Of a DNA stretch of 64,000 nucleotides, positions 36,058 to 47,611 are shown piece by piece. Within the stretch, counting starts at the first letter, position 1; every line of letters starts with the position of its first letter. The stretch lies in contig LLEY01000070.1 of assembly GCA_001414485.1 (NCBI GenBank), positions 124,001-188,000 of the forward strand, read 5' to 3'. Source of the stretch: Calycina herbarum (lineage: Eukaryota; Ascomycota; Leotiomycetes; Helotiales; Pezizellaceae). Made by a program: the position numbers and the translations under genes. The notes under the pieces were generated by a model, which worked only from the letters and a program-made list of their open reading frames with translations, had not been told where the DNA came from and did not search any database.

Positions 36058-36665
36058 ATGTTATTAACACCTCTCTTAAAAGATAAGCTTAAATAATATA
36101 GGACTCTTAACGCTCTTTGAATCGAACGTTTAGGACGTAAAATAATTCCTTATACTTGTTATATAAATGTAAAAACTAGTTGTCGATGTATTAGTATTCC
36201 TAGTAGTTCTAAGTATTCTAAGTATACTAGGAAGGGCAAATCTTACGATGTTGAGTTATAAAATCGAATGCTTTTAATTTTTAAGTAGGAATCTATTAAT
36301 ACTTAGAAGCGGAGGTTATAGTAGGAGGAAGAGATAGCTTATAAGATTTAGGAAGAAGCTATATAGAAGATCCTTCGTTTATGAAAATAATAACGCTTCC
36401 TTACGAAGCGGGAGTAAGAGATGCTTTATTATAGTCTTACTAACTTATAAGAACTTGATAAAGCTAATGAAAAAGAAAGAGTAGAGAAAGAGAAAGAGGA
36501 GAGGGAATTGGAGGTCGCCTAGCTGGCGGCCCTCTCTTCTTCTAGTAACCTTGCTTTTGTTACTAAGCTAACCCTTGATTTAGCTTTTCTTAAGGCTTTC
36601 TCTTCTAACTATAAGATATAGGTAACCCTAGGTTTTAGTGGTAGAACTTCTAAAGTTCCTCTAGG
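36058..36665 (+). pseudogene. Antisense Cys-rich/coiled-coil reading frame in chromovirus copy 3
   Basis: The ATG at 36058 opens a plus-strand frame opposite to gag-pol. It reads about 200 codons, and its breaks are almost all TAA/TAG (two are TGA). Early residues match the copy 1 frame (L-K-D-K-L-K, then R-T). Next comes a Cys-rich part that still has several Cys (T-C-Y-I-N, S-C-R-C-I-S-I) and the S-K-Y-S-K-Y-T-R-K-G-K-S-Y block. A Glu/Lys-rich coil follows (E-K-E-R-V-E-K-E-K-E-E-R-E) and then a short conserved tail (L-G-F-x-x-R). It overlaps the region between chromodomain and 3' LTR. A zinc-binding role is an inference. Confidence 0.7.
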
Positions 36666-39600
36666 TAATAGTTAAGGTTGCTTTTTAGCTCCTAAGTGTT
36701 TTCTAAGTATAGGTAATCTAACTATTTAATTAAGTACTTAATCTTGCCTCTAATAATCTTATAGTTAAGAATTTTTTCGACTTTATATTTAGTATTTAGA
36801 TTAACTAGTTAAATTTCTATAAATAGGGCTAGTAGTACTCCTAGTAGTGCTGGTTTGAGTAGGGATATATAGAATACTAGGTAGATGTTTATTATCCTTA
36901 GTAGTGCTAATTCGTAATTTAAAGGTCTCTTAATTCGTTTGATTTTAAATAGTCTAAGTTTTTTATAATCTAGTTTATTACTTAGTCTTTTTATATCGAT
37001 GTTCTTTTATACTAAGTAGACTTTATCTCCCTCTTTTAACGTTAGCTCCTAACTATGTTATTTATTATAGTAGTATATATTTCTTTCTACTATAAATTAT
37101 AGGTCCTCTATAAGTTCCTTATATAGACTCTTAATTTTCGAGACCTAAATACGAGTAAGCTGGTTATTAATAGTCGTAGATAGCGGTTCTTAATATACTA
37201 ATAATTTATACTTAAAATTAGCGTAGAATAGTATAATAAGTGTTGTTTCTATTACTAAACTATTATAGGCAAACTATACTAAAGGTAGTAGCTCTACTTA
37301 GTTGTCTTACTAGTAGTTTATATAATAATAAAGGTATATTTTAATTACTTAATTTATCTGTTTATTTCCTCTATTTATTTAAGAGTAGAAAGCTATAGAA
37401 AGCTTTTTCTTTATACTTAATCGTTTTATAAGAGCGATTTAAAATTTTAAAGTAAAGAGCTTATCTCTATCTAAGAGTATCTCTTCTAGTAGCCTATGTC
37501 TTAAGACTACTTCCTTAAGGAATGTAAATACTAGTTTCTTAGCTATACTTAACTCTATATATACTATAAGAATTATATACTTTATAAGTCGTTCTATAAT
37601 AACTAGGATTATATTATATTTAACTCTTATTATTAAATCTTTAGATTTTAGTAGTTTAATAATAAAATCTATAGATATTAATTTCTAAGGTATCTATAGT
37701 ATTAGAGTAGTGTTTATCTGTTTATAAGGAGTATAGTAGGAAGCCTTATTCCTAGTATAGGTATTATATTCTACTATTACTTCCTTAACTATCGTAGATA
37801 ACTAATTAATATAGTAGTATTATCTTATTCTTTAGAGGGTTCTGCGAATTCCTTAGTGTCTATAAGTAGGTATAGTATAGTATTCTTATATAAACTCCTT
37901 TATATATAAGCTAGGAACCTATAACTTCTCTTTTATATATTAGTTATAACCTTTATATATATTTTAAATTTTATCTATCTAGATGTTGTTTATTGCTACT
38001 ATCTTATATATAGTAGGTACTAAGTCTCTATTCTTAAGAGTTTTTAAGATTATAATCTTCTTATACTCCTTATTTCCCTTATATCTAGGTTTCTAGCTAA
38101 GAGTATTAGCTCGAGTATTTAACGTTCTCTTTATATATTAAATAATAATGTTAAATCCTTCTAATATCTCTAACTATCTAGCTAATTATCTAGTTATAAG
38201 TTCTTTAGTTATTATAAATATCCTAAGATTCTTATAGTCGGATAAAACTATAACTAGGTGTTTTACTAGCTATAAATAGATTCTCTAGTATTCTAAAGCT
38301 AATACTATAGTAAGTAATTCCTTATTAAAGATGTTATAGTTTTGTTATACTAGGTTAAATATCTTAGAATAATATATAATAAGTATAAGTTTTCTCTTAT
38401 TATTTAGCTATAGGTAAACTATACCTACTACTATGTCTAAGGCGTCTATTTTAACTATACTAGGCTTATCTATATCGAAATCGTATAGAATAGGTTTTTC
38501 TATAAACTTTGCTTTGATTTTCTAAAAAGCGACCTCTGTCTATTTATTCTATATAAATTTAATAGCTTTTTTAACTAGTTCTAACATTGGTTTAGTAATC
38601 TTTACATAGTCTTAGATAAACGGATAGTAAAAGTTTATAAATCTAAAAAAGGATTATATATCTTTTATATTCTCTAGTAACTTCTAGTTTAAGATGTCTT
38701 AGATCTTTACTAGGTCTATTTCTATTTTCTCTAGACTAAATACCTATTCTAGGAAAAGGGTCTAAGTTACTCTAAACTTGTATTTCAAGAGTTTTAACTG
38801 AGAATTTACTCTTATAAGTTGTTATAAGACTTCTTTAACATATTCCTTATATTCTTCTTCTTTTTCTAAGAAGATTAATATATTATCTAGGTAATAGATT
38901 ACTATTACTCTTAGAAGATCTTCTAAAATATTATTGTTTTATCTTTAATATATAGCTAGTATATTATAGAGTCTAAATAGTATAACTATATACTTATAAA
39001 GGCCTGATAGTAAGGTAAATACTATCTTCTATTTATTCTTAACTTTTATTTATATAAGTTTATAAGCGTTTTATTAATCTAGTTTCGTAAATCGTACTAC
39101 CTTACCTAACTTATCCTATAAGTACTAGCTAAGTAGTAGCGGATAAGCGTCTTTAACTGTAGTATAATTCACTTCTTAGTAATTAATATATACTCTTTTG
39201 TCTAAATCGTCTTTCTTCTTAATAATAAGTATATTTAAGGTAATTAGTAACTTAGATTTTCTAATATATCTCTTTTTAATACCTTTCTTTATATAACTTT
39301 CTATCCTTTATAGGCTTTTCTAGTTATATAACCGAAGCTTCTGCTTTAAGAGGTAATAATCCTCTTTTAATTTAATCTTATAATCCTATAAGCGATGTTC
39401 TAGTAAAGCTTATAAGTCTTCTAGATTTTCGAATAAAGCTTTAAAATCTCTGTACTATATAGGTATTTCGTTATCAGCTATCCTGCTAACCTATGAAGGA
39501 CCCTAGGCTAGGTGTCCTAGCGTCTTAGAAGAGGTGGTGCTAACCTTGTTCTAGCCTTAAAGTTATAATTATAAGCCTATATAATTATATTAACTAAAGG

Positions 39601-40760
39601 TTATTATTTAAGCCTTCTAATTAATATCTAGATTATGTTCCTTAATCTATAGTATACTAAGTATCGCTTCCTTACTTCCTATTTTAATAATATCGAATTA
39701 CGTGTCTAAGTAGTGTCTTTCAATAGTAATACTTATTAGAATAGTTTGCTAGTTAATAATTCTATCCTAATATACAACGTCTGTTCTATTAACCACTCCT
39801 AAGCGGTATAGCCTTATATCTTTAATTAGGACGTTTAGCTTCTTCTAAGCTATTAGAGAAAGGAAATTGCCTATTACTCTTAAATTAATTAAGACTTAGA
39901 GTTCCTTTCCTCTTATCTTCGCTATTACTATAAGTTAATTTTCTCTAAAGGTAGTGTTTAGTTCTCTAATTATCGGTTAGTAGAGTTCTTTCTATACTAA
40001 CTCTGTTTCTTAATCTATATCGTACTCGTTTATCCCTTAAAAGATTATACTAAATAATTTCCTACTTCTTAATTCCTAAAATATTACCTCGACTTTTCTA
40101 ATTAAAGCGACTATAGTATACTAGCCTCCTATTTCTAGTATAGCTTCCTTATTATTAGGTAGCGTACCTAAAAAACTGGGTTTAGAGCGTCTTATAAAGT
40201 CGTTAGGACCCTACTATTACTATAAGCTGTTTTCTTCCTATATATCTACAACTATCTAAATATCTCCTATCTTAGGTATACTAGATAACTTACTAAATAC
40301 TACTTATTTTAGTCTAGGTTCTTTAAATTCGATAGTTTTCCTTCTAGTAATAAGGCTTACTAAAGTTATTCTATCCTATTTATTCTAAACTATTTTATAG
40401 GTAGTTAAAATAGTAGGGTTAATTCCTTAAGTAGAATATAAGCTCTAGAAATCAGGTTTCTGGTTTTCTATATATACTTATCTATTCCTTCTTTTAAAGG
40501 TTCTAATAAATGCCTATATTTTGCCTTATTTAGGCTTATATATTCCTAGATCTACCTCTAATAAGTCGGATATTAATTCTAATAACTCTAACGAACTTAT
40601 TAATAGTAGTAATTTATATTCTACCTAAGAGGGTAATTTATAATCTATTTCTAACTATATATTATAATATTCTTTAAGTAATAGATCCCTATTATCATTA
40701 GTATCCTATACCTTACTAACTTATAACTTAATTCCTTTATTTAGCTATAAGTATATAGCG
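36665..40760 (-). pseudogene. pol of chromovirus copy 3 (protease, RT, RNase H, integrase, chromodomain)
   Basis: Read on the minus strand: protease block near 39845-39890, RT from about 39470, polymerase box near 38880-38905 (Y-L-D-N), RNase H to about 38270, integrase about 38250-36930, and a chromodomain at about 36680-36800 (Y-K-V-E-K-I-L-N, K-Y-L-I-K, L-E-N-T). It is collinear with copies 1 and 2. Stops are dense, so it is inactive. Confidence 0.85.
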
Positions 40761-41790
40761 CCTACTATTATATCTATAGCGTCTGTTTCAATTTGTATAC
40801 TATAACCTCTAGCCTCGAGTTCCTTATCTATAAGTTCGATTTTTTCTAGTAAAGCTACTTCTTTTTAGATAGTAGTATTAGCTTGTTTCTCTTTAGAGTC
40901 TTTCTTCTTACTATACTTATTTACTTTATAGCTAGAAAGACTATAGTTATAATATAAGTTCTACTTACGTCGACGATTTCGCTCTTTCTAAGATAATCCT
41001 CTCTTTTAAGAGTTTTCTTTCTTAGATTCCTTCTCTAGAACCTATAATTTCTAAGTAGCGTCGATTTCTATAGGATCTCTATAATCTTTTTATCTACTCT
41101 TTCTATGTCGATAACTATAACTTCCTTTCCTCTCTAGATTCCTTTTATAAATACGATTATCGATCCTAATTATGTTATTTGTTAATTTATTTAACGTGTC
41201 TAGAAAATCCTCTTACGTAAGTTTATCTTTTATATTATTCTTAAGTCTTTGATAGAATTGCTTACATAAGGCTTCGTCGTTCTATCCTATCTATATAGAG
41301 TACTATTAAAATTATAAGGTATACTTAGTAGCTAACCCTTTTTACTTAAGTATATATAAAGCCCTAACTGCCTTTTTCTTTATATTAACGTTCTTAAAAG
41401 CCTAGTTAATTCCTTCCTTAAACCCTTGAACATTTCTAAATAAATCCCTTATCTTTTTAGATATTTAAAGAGAGACCTTTCCTTTAGCTGTCTTATTTAC
41501 TTAGTAATCCTCTAGGTATAGTTCTAACTAGTTATAAGCTACCCCTTTAAGATAGGTAGACAACTATATAACCTAGTTAGTTTTACTTCTAAACTAAGTA
41601 TAATAAAAACTTAAGTAGAGGGAAGCTTTTATTAAGAATTTAGCTAGTTTCTTAGGCAAGCTATTATACGGCTTTAGAAGAGGAAGTTTCACTTCCTCTT
41701 AAAAGGTAGTAACTAGTATAACTAGAGGGTCTATAGCTGGCTTTGGTAGGGTGGTTTTTAGAGTAGAAGAGGTTGCCGACATAGTAGCGA
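40761..41790 (-). pseudogene. gag of chromovirus copy 3
   Basis: Collinear with gag of copies 1 and 2. The zinc knuckle (about 40913-40956 on the minus strand) reads Y-x2-Y-x4-S-Y-x4-Y after RIP. An in-frame start region lies just inside the 5' LTR, near 41780. Confidence 0.78.
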
Positions 41791-41816
41791 TCTTACTTCT
41801 AAGTAGGTACTTAAAG

Positions 41817-42281
41817 TGTAACAAAACTTAAATAAACTTAATAAAGATAACTAAGTCTTAAAGGTTAGTATATAGGTAAGAAGTATAAATACGCTAGGTT
41901 GTTTACTTAGAAGTAAACTCGTTACTTATATTAAAGATATTAAATAAGATAATAAGATTAATAACTAAAGTTAAGTACAAAGCTCTTATCTAATAGCAGA
42001 CGTACTAGTCTTATATAGAGCCTTCGTTTCCTAAGTACGTTGCTTACATCGCTCGCGTCACTCGCGTCGCTCGCGATTAAGGCGATTAGAGCGATGTAGG
42101 CGATCACGTTACATAACCCTACGTGACTTCTAATATTACTATAATAGTAAGATCCTGAAATCCCTAATGTCCTTCTACATTACTGATTTCCTCCTATGTT
42201 ACTTTCCTTTCCCGGATATTATACCTTGTCCTGTCAGAACGCCGTCTGGACTACTTACCACGTATACCGTGATTCGTGACA
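41817..42281 (-). repeat. 5' LTR of chromovirus copy 3
   Basis: On the minus strand it begins TGTCACGAATCACGG and ends TTTTGTTACA. It is the least mutated chromovirus LTR here and serves as a reference for the original ends. Confidence 0.93.
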
Positions 42282-42286
42282 CTAAG

Positions 42287-43900
42287 GTATTAAACTTCTT
42301 AGGTTTTAAACTTGTAATTTTTAATATCTAGGTAAAGGCTAGCTTTGTAAAGAGTGTTAAGGACTTAGTATACGTATTAGCGGTAAGAGAGTAGGTTATC
42401 TAAAAAGATAAGAATATTATTAAGATATATTATATAGAAGATATCTAAGAAGAGACGTAGAACTTCGTTAATCCTAGCTTAGAATATTATAAGTGTATTA
42501 GTTAAGCTAAATAGTATAACTAACGACTTAAAAAGACTATACTATATATTAAATACTATAAGCTATTTATCTTCTTCTTATATTCTAATATAGTTAAATA
42601 CTATAACAACGCCTAATTTAGTATAATACTTAGCTATACTTAATCTCTAGAGAGTCTCTTAAATACGAGGAATCAGGTATTAATTTTTAATTATAATATT
42701 ATTAAGCTATTTATAGTCTACGTAAAAGCGTAGGCTTTCTCCTAGTTTTTTTATAAATAGTATAGACGATGCTACTAGTAACGTACTAGCTCTTATAAAG
42801 CCCTTGTCGAGTTACTCTTTTAGGTATTTATATAAGACTTCTAATTCTCTAATAGACATATTATATAGTAGGCTATAGAGTGCTCTTATTCCTGGTTTTA
42901 ACTTAATATAAAGATCGTAGTCCTAGTAAGAGAGTAATTCGTCTACTACTTATAGTTAGAAGAGTAGAAGATGTTAATAGTACTAATAGAGTAGTAAAGA
43001 GACTAGATTAATAGTCTTTAGGTTATTATATTTATTAAGGCTCTTCTAGATATCGTTAAGCGAGACTCTTTAAAGATATAGCTTAGCTGCTTTTTAGTAG
43101 TATAGAGACTACTAGTATACTACTTCAGTCTCTTTAAAATAAAGTTCCTTTTCTATACGTTTATAGCTAGTAAGGCTATTATTAGTATAGTATTTAACTA
43201 GTACTAGTAGATTAAGATATTACTAACTAGTAAGCTCTTTTAACCTCTAGTCGATTTCGTATAATAATAGAGAGAATACTTCTATGTCTTATTATCTAGC
43301 GTAAGTATAGAATACTACTATATTAATTATCTTTAGAGTGCCTTTAGTAGCTTTAGTATAACTATAGACTAATACTTTATCTCTTTTTATATAATACTTA
43401 TAGTCTTAATTAAACTGTAAAGTATTCTTTCTCTAGTTAATTAGAGAGTTATATTTAATAAGCTAAGGCTTTCTAAGTATAATCTTATAAGAGCTAAGCT
43501 TAGTAACGTAAAAACGTTATTAGTAGTCGATATACTAGCTTATATATAGGTTAAGAGTAACGAAGTAGATAAGGTTCTCTACTAACGAAGGCGATTTATT
43601 AGCTATACGAAGGTAGCGAGGTTTTACTAAGAGTTCGAGAGTAAAGTTGTTTTACTATACGTAATTAGAATTAATAAAAGCTTTAGCTAAAGCGCTAGAG
43701 TTAAGTATAAAGTAGGTAGTAAAGTGTTTTATATTATTAGTACTAACTAATTTATAAGAAACCTCTATTACGTTCTTCTTCTGCCTTTTCTCTAGTAACG
43801 ATAATATTAAAGCTTTCTTCTGATTTCTATGTCTCTAGTAGTAACTATTATTAGAGATTAGGCTTTTCTCTTAACCTCGTCTACGTTCTTTGCCTTTTAT
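42287..43900 (-). pseudogene. pol, 5' part (protease and RT), short-LTR gypsy element
   Basis: On the minus strand the RT N-terminal block E-L-E-V-L-Y-K-Y-L-K-E, then L-D-K-G-F-I-R-A-S-T, is read at about 42770-42840; it is the typical entry to gypsy RT. Upstream sequence to 43900 includes the linker and probable protease. RIP stops are frequent. The gene continues at 35498 beyond chromovirus copy 3. Confidence 0.78.
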
Positions 43901-45180
43901 TCTTTCTAGCGGCGAGCTTCCTTTAGCTTAGTATAACCTAGAAAGCTATATATCTTATTATCGTAGTAGTAATAGAGCTTATACTTAGCTTGAAACTTCT
44001 TATAAGCGGCCTTTAACTTAGGAGTATTAGCCTAGGTCTTGTTCTTAATATCCTTCTAAGTCTAGACGTGTTTTCCTCTAACCTTTAAAGTATTAAGGTC
44101 TATTATCTCAGAGTTAGAGAGTAAAGTAGTCGAAGCTAGAGTGATTAGAGTAGTAGTAGAGCTAGAGTTATTCTTAAGATACTAAGTATTATAAACGGTT
44201 TAGTTAATATTATCTTTCTCTTATATTAGGTTAGCTAAGGTATTAAGCTCGATAGCTAAGATATAGCGAGGGTCTACGAGAATAAGAGCTTAAATAGAGA
44301 GGTAGATAGTAAAGAGGAGTCTCTAGGTATAATTAAATCTAGTAGAGTTAGTAGTAGTAGCTAATAATAAGTAGAAGAAGAGGAATTCAGAGGCTGATTA
44401 ATAGCTCTACTTCTCTTTTTAAAGTTTAGTAAAAGCTTTTTTATAGCTAAACTTATTACTAAATATATTATAGAGAATATCTAATATACCTTCTACTAAG
44501 ACTATTATAGTGAATTCGCTAGCGTTGTTAAGGTAGAGGTTAATATACTTATATACTTCTCTCTCTAGAGTTAATAATACGTAAGTTATTCGTTTAGATT
44601 TAGTATAAAGCTTAACTTTAAGATTAATAATATATAATCGTAGCTTAGTAGCGGATTAGCAGCTATTACTAAACATAGCTAGGTTAGTATAAGAGGCTAA
44701 TCAGGTAGAGAGGTAAATTCGAAGTTACTCGATCTAGCTTTATAACTTCTTAATTTAAGAGTTACTTATAGAGGCAGGAGCGGCTTAGCGAAGATATTAG
44801 ATTTCGTTATTAAGAGTTATAATACAGTTGTTAAACTTAGCGACGTCTTATATAGCGTCTGCTTTAGCGGACTATTAAGCTTACTTAGTAGTATACTATA
44901 CTTATATTATAGTATACTATACTTATACCGTAGCGTTCTTATTAATAGCCGTCTAGTTATAAAGCGAGAGTAGGTCTTATAAGCTTTACTAGAAGGTGTC
45001 TTCGTTCTTATTAATAAAAGCTCTAAGTATACTACTATTAATAGTAGCTTAGAGTTCTTACATAGTAAATCCGAGTATAATAAATTCAGAGCAAGAGTAG
45101 TAGGTAATAGCGAAGAGAAAGATATTTTAAGAGCGGTAGATATAGTAACGATATATACGCTATATAAGTAAAAGAAGGCG
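43901..45180 (-). pseudogene. gag of short-LTR gypsy element
   Basis: Minus-strand frame with a zinc-knuckle-like Y-Y-Y-Y-D-N-K-I-Y-S-F-L-G-Y pattern at about 43910-43990 (Tyr replacing Cys/His). Upstream is a long, mostly helical, Ala/Leu-rich region. TAA/TAG stops are frequent. Confidence 0.65.
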
Positions 45181-45346
45181 AATAATATATTATAGTATAG
45201 ATAAAGAAATAGATTATTCGCGAAGAAGAAAGAAAGAGAGAAGCTCTTTCTTAGCTATTTATATATCTATAGAAGAATACTTCCGCGATATTCGTAATCT
45301 CGCTTAGCGAGCTACTTAGAAGCGAGCTTATTTACTAAATTAAAAA

Positions 45347-46953
45347 CTAGAATATAAAGAATATAAAGAATAAGTTAAACTTATTCTAAAGAAGCTTAAA
45401 GACATAGGACTCTTTCTTAATATTAATAAATACGAATTCTTAGTTATATATATAAAGTATCTAGGGTTTATTCTTAACGTTAACTTAAGAGTAGAAATAG
45501 ATCTAGAAAAGGTAAAAGCGATTCTTAACTAGGAAGTACTTATAATAGTTAAAGCTATATAAAGCCTTCTTAGCTTTATAAACTTCTACTAAAACTTTAT
45601 TAAAGACTATTCTAATATTATAAGACCTTTATAGAACTTACTTACAAGGAATACACGTTTATATAAACGAACGAATATTAAGACGTTTTTAAACGACTAA
45701 AGTATATATTTACTATAGCTCTAGCTCTTATACGATTTAAGTACGAAAGATAAACGATTATAGAAATAGATTCTTCTAGCTAGTATATTAGTAGCGCGCT
45801 TATATAATATAACGACGAAGGACTCTTATAACTCTATATCTTCTTTTTAAAGAAGAACTTACCTACTAAATATAACTACGAAATCTATAATAAAGAGATA
45901 CTAGCTATTATATAGTACTTAGAAGCTTAGGATTCTAAGTTATAAAGTATAAATAACTTTAAAATTTAAATAGATTATAAGAATCTTAAGTACTTTATAA
46001 CAGTTTAGAAGCTTATAGAATAATAAATACGATAGTTTCTAGCTCTCTTAAAGTATAACTTTATAATTATATATATTAAAGAGAAAGATAATATTCGAGT
46101 AAACGCTCTTTTATAATAAGAATAAGATATACTAGACAACGCTATAGATAAACGAATCAATTATCGTATAAAGTAACTTCTTAAGTTTATAAACGAAGAA
46201 GAATAGACTCTAGAGATTATAAAAGCAAACCTAGTATAGACGTAAGAAGCTATATAGACGTAAGAGATAGTCTTAGATAATAAAAGAACTCTCTAAAAAC
46301 TCTAGATAATAGCTAAAGAAGTAGACGCTAACCTTCGAGTAATAAAAGACGCTATATAACTAGGTAAAAGAACGTTCTCTACTAGCTTAAAGCTTAAGAT
46401 ATCGATATCTAAATATACGCTTATAAACGAAGGAAAGCTAAGGTTTAGAGACTAGTTATAGGTTTTAAATAATAAAGAACTATATATAAAGATAATCTAG
46501 TCTATATACGATTCAAAGCTTTATAGTTACTCTAGATAAGAAAGTATAGCCTAGATCCTCTTACGATAATACTTCTAGCCTTAGATATTATAAGACGTTT
46601 AAAGGTTTATATAAAACTACGACGCTTATAGAAGAAATAAGACTTAGAGAAACGTATAACAAGGATTTCTAAAGCCTTTACTAGTTCTAAACTAAATCTA
46701 GAGTAAAATTTTAATAGACTTTATAGTCGAGTTACTAGAAAGTAATAGATATATAAACATAGCTATAATTATAAATAGGCTAGGAAAAGGAATAATCTAT
46801 AATAGTCTTAAGAATATTATATCTAAAACAGTTACTAGATAGTTTATTTAAACCTTCTATTAAAAGTACTATCTACTAAAAGTAATAGTATTAGATTAAA
46901 GAACGTAGTTTATAAGCTATCTTTAGATAAGAATATATTCTCTCTTAGGAATT
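45347..46953 (+). pseudogene. Ty3/gypsy RT-RNase H-integrase relic, first part
   Basis: The plus strand reads from just after the RT active site (L-I-L-K-K-L-K-D-I-G-L-F-L-N-I-N-K-Y-E-F, then K-Y-L-G-F-I-L) through S-F-I-N-F-Y and RNase H (I-E-I-D-S-S, Y-N-Y-E-I-Y-N-K-E-I-L-A-I) to the integrase zinc-binding and core regions near 46950. It is then split by the gag-only LTR element at 46954-49582 and resumes at 49588. The 5' part of the element was not found: sequence left of the short-LTR element does not match the missing RT half. Confidence 0.82.
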
Positions 46954-47237
46954 TATAATAGAACTATTAGGAATTAATCGGAATGATCGGAATTGGAATT
47001 GCCGAGTCTACGTGCTGAATAGGATACGATACGGATGTTGTTTTAGGATTTGGAAAAGCTAGATAGCTTCCGGACTTACTATTATCCGAACCTCTTGTAA
47101 ATAGCTGCCTCCTCTCTATCGGGAAAGACCAATTTAGTCTTTTCCTTCGTATTAGAGCCTAGTATTCGGATATGTTATTCTATCGAACGCACTTCTATAT
47201 ACCTCTTTTGTAGTATTATCCGTTTTGTGCTGTTATA
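46954..47237 (+). repeat. 5' LTR of the gag-only element
   Basis: 284 bp, TATAATAGAAC...GTGCTGTTATA; the 3' copy keeps TATGATAGAACC, so the original start was probably TGTGATAG. It differs from the 3' LTR at few positions, mostly C/T or G/A. Confidence 0.9.
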
Positions 47238-47611
47238 TTAAAAGACTAAATTCGACTCCGCCGGGGACGGCCTGTTATAATATCTTACTCGAGCGCGCCG
47301 GCGTACTTGCTTTGAATTCGATTCGGCCTAGATTCGGATTAGTATATCGACAACCTTAAATAGCTAGGTAATTAGAGACCACCTAGACGGCCAGTGACAC
47401 CAGGGTTTGGTGTCTGAACAGTTAGCTAGTAAAATCGTAGGCGATTCTTACGTCAATAGGAGTAGACTACGCTGAGTACTCCTAAGACTCCTAATAACCC
47501 TCTCCGTATAGGGATTGCTATACAAGATATAGATAGTCGACGATATACAGTCACCCGGAAGGCTCCCGAATCTACCCCTTAACCCCCCCCCTTTTCGAAT
47601 CGACATACGAC

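Larger units (their letters stand above)
35504..42281 (-). mobile_element. Ty3/gypsy chromovirus copy 3, complete, target duplication CTAAG
   Basis: 6778 bp with 465-bp LTRs (5' LTR 41817-42281, 3' LTR 35504-35968) and CTAAG on both sides (35499-35503 and 42282-42286). It carries gag, protease, RT, RNase H, integrase and chromodomain on the minus strand, plus a Cys-rich frame on the plus strand in the 3' region. It is the best-preserved full element in the window: its 5' LTR retains TGTCACGAATCACGG and a TTACA end. It lies within the RT gene of the short-LTR gypsy element. Confidence 0.94.
32951..45346 (-). mobile_element. Short-LTR Ty3/gypsy element, split by chromovirus copy 3
   Basis: Similar sequences of about 160 bp, recognisable by TTCGCGAAGAAGAAAG and CGCTTAGCGAGCTACTTAG, lie at about 32951-33110 and 45187-45346 and act as LTRs. 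ACTAG is present directly outside both. On the minus strand gag (about 43900-45150), RT (about 42290-42900) and, beyond the nested chromovirus, RNase H and integrase (35498 down to about 33540) follow in order. Without the insertion it is about 5.6 kb. It is a different gypsy lineage from the chromoviruses, with much shorter LTRs. LTR ends are approximate. Confidence 0.8.
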
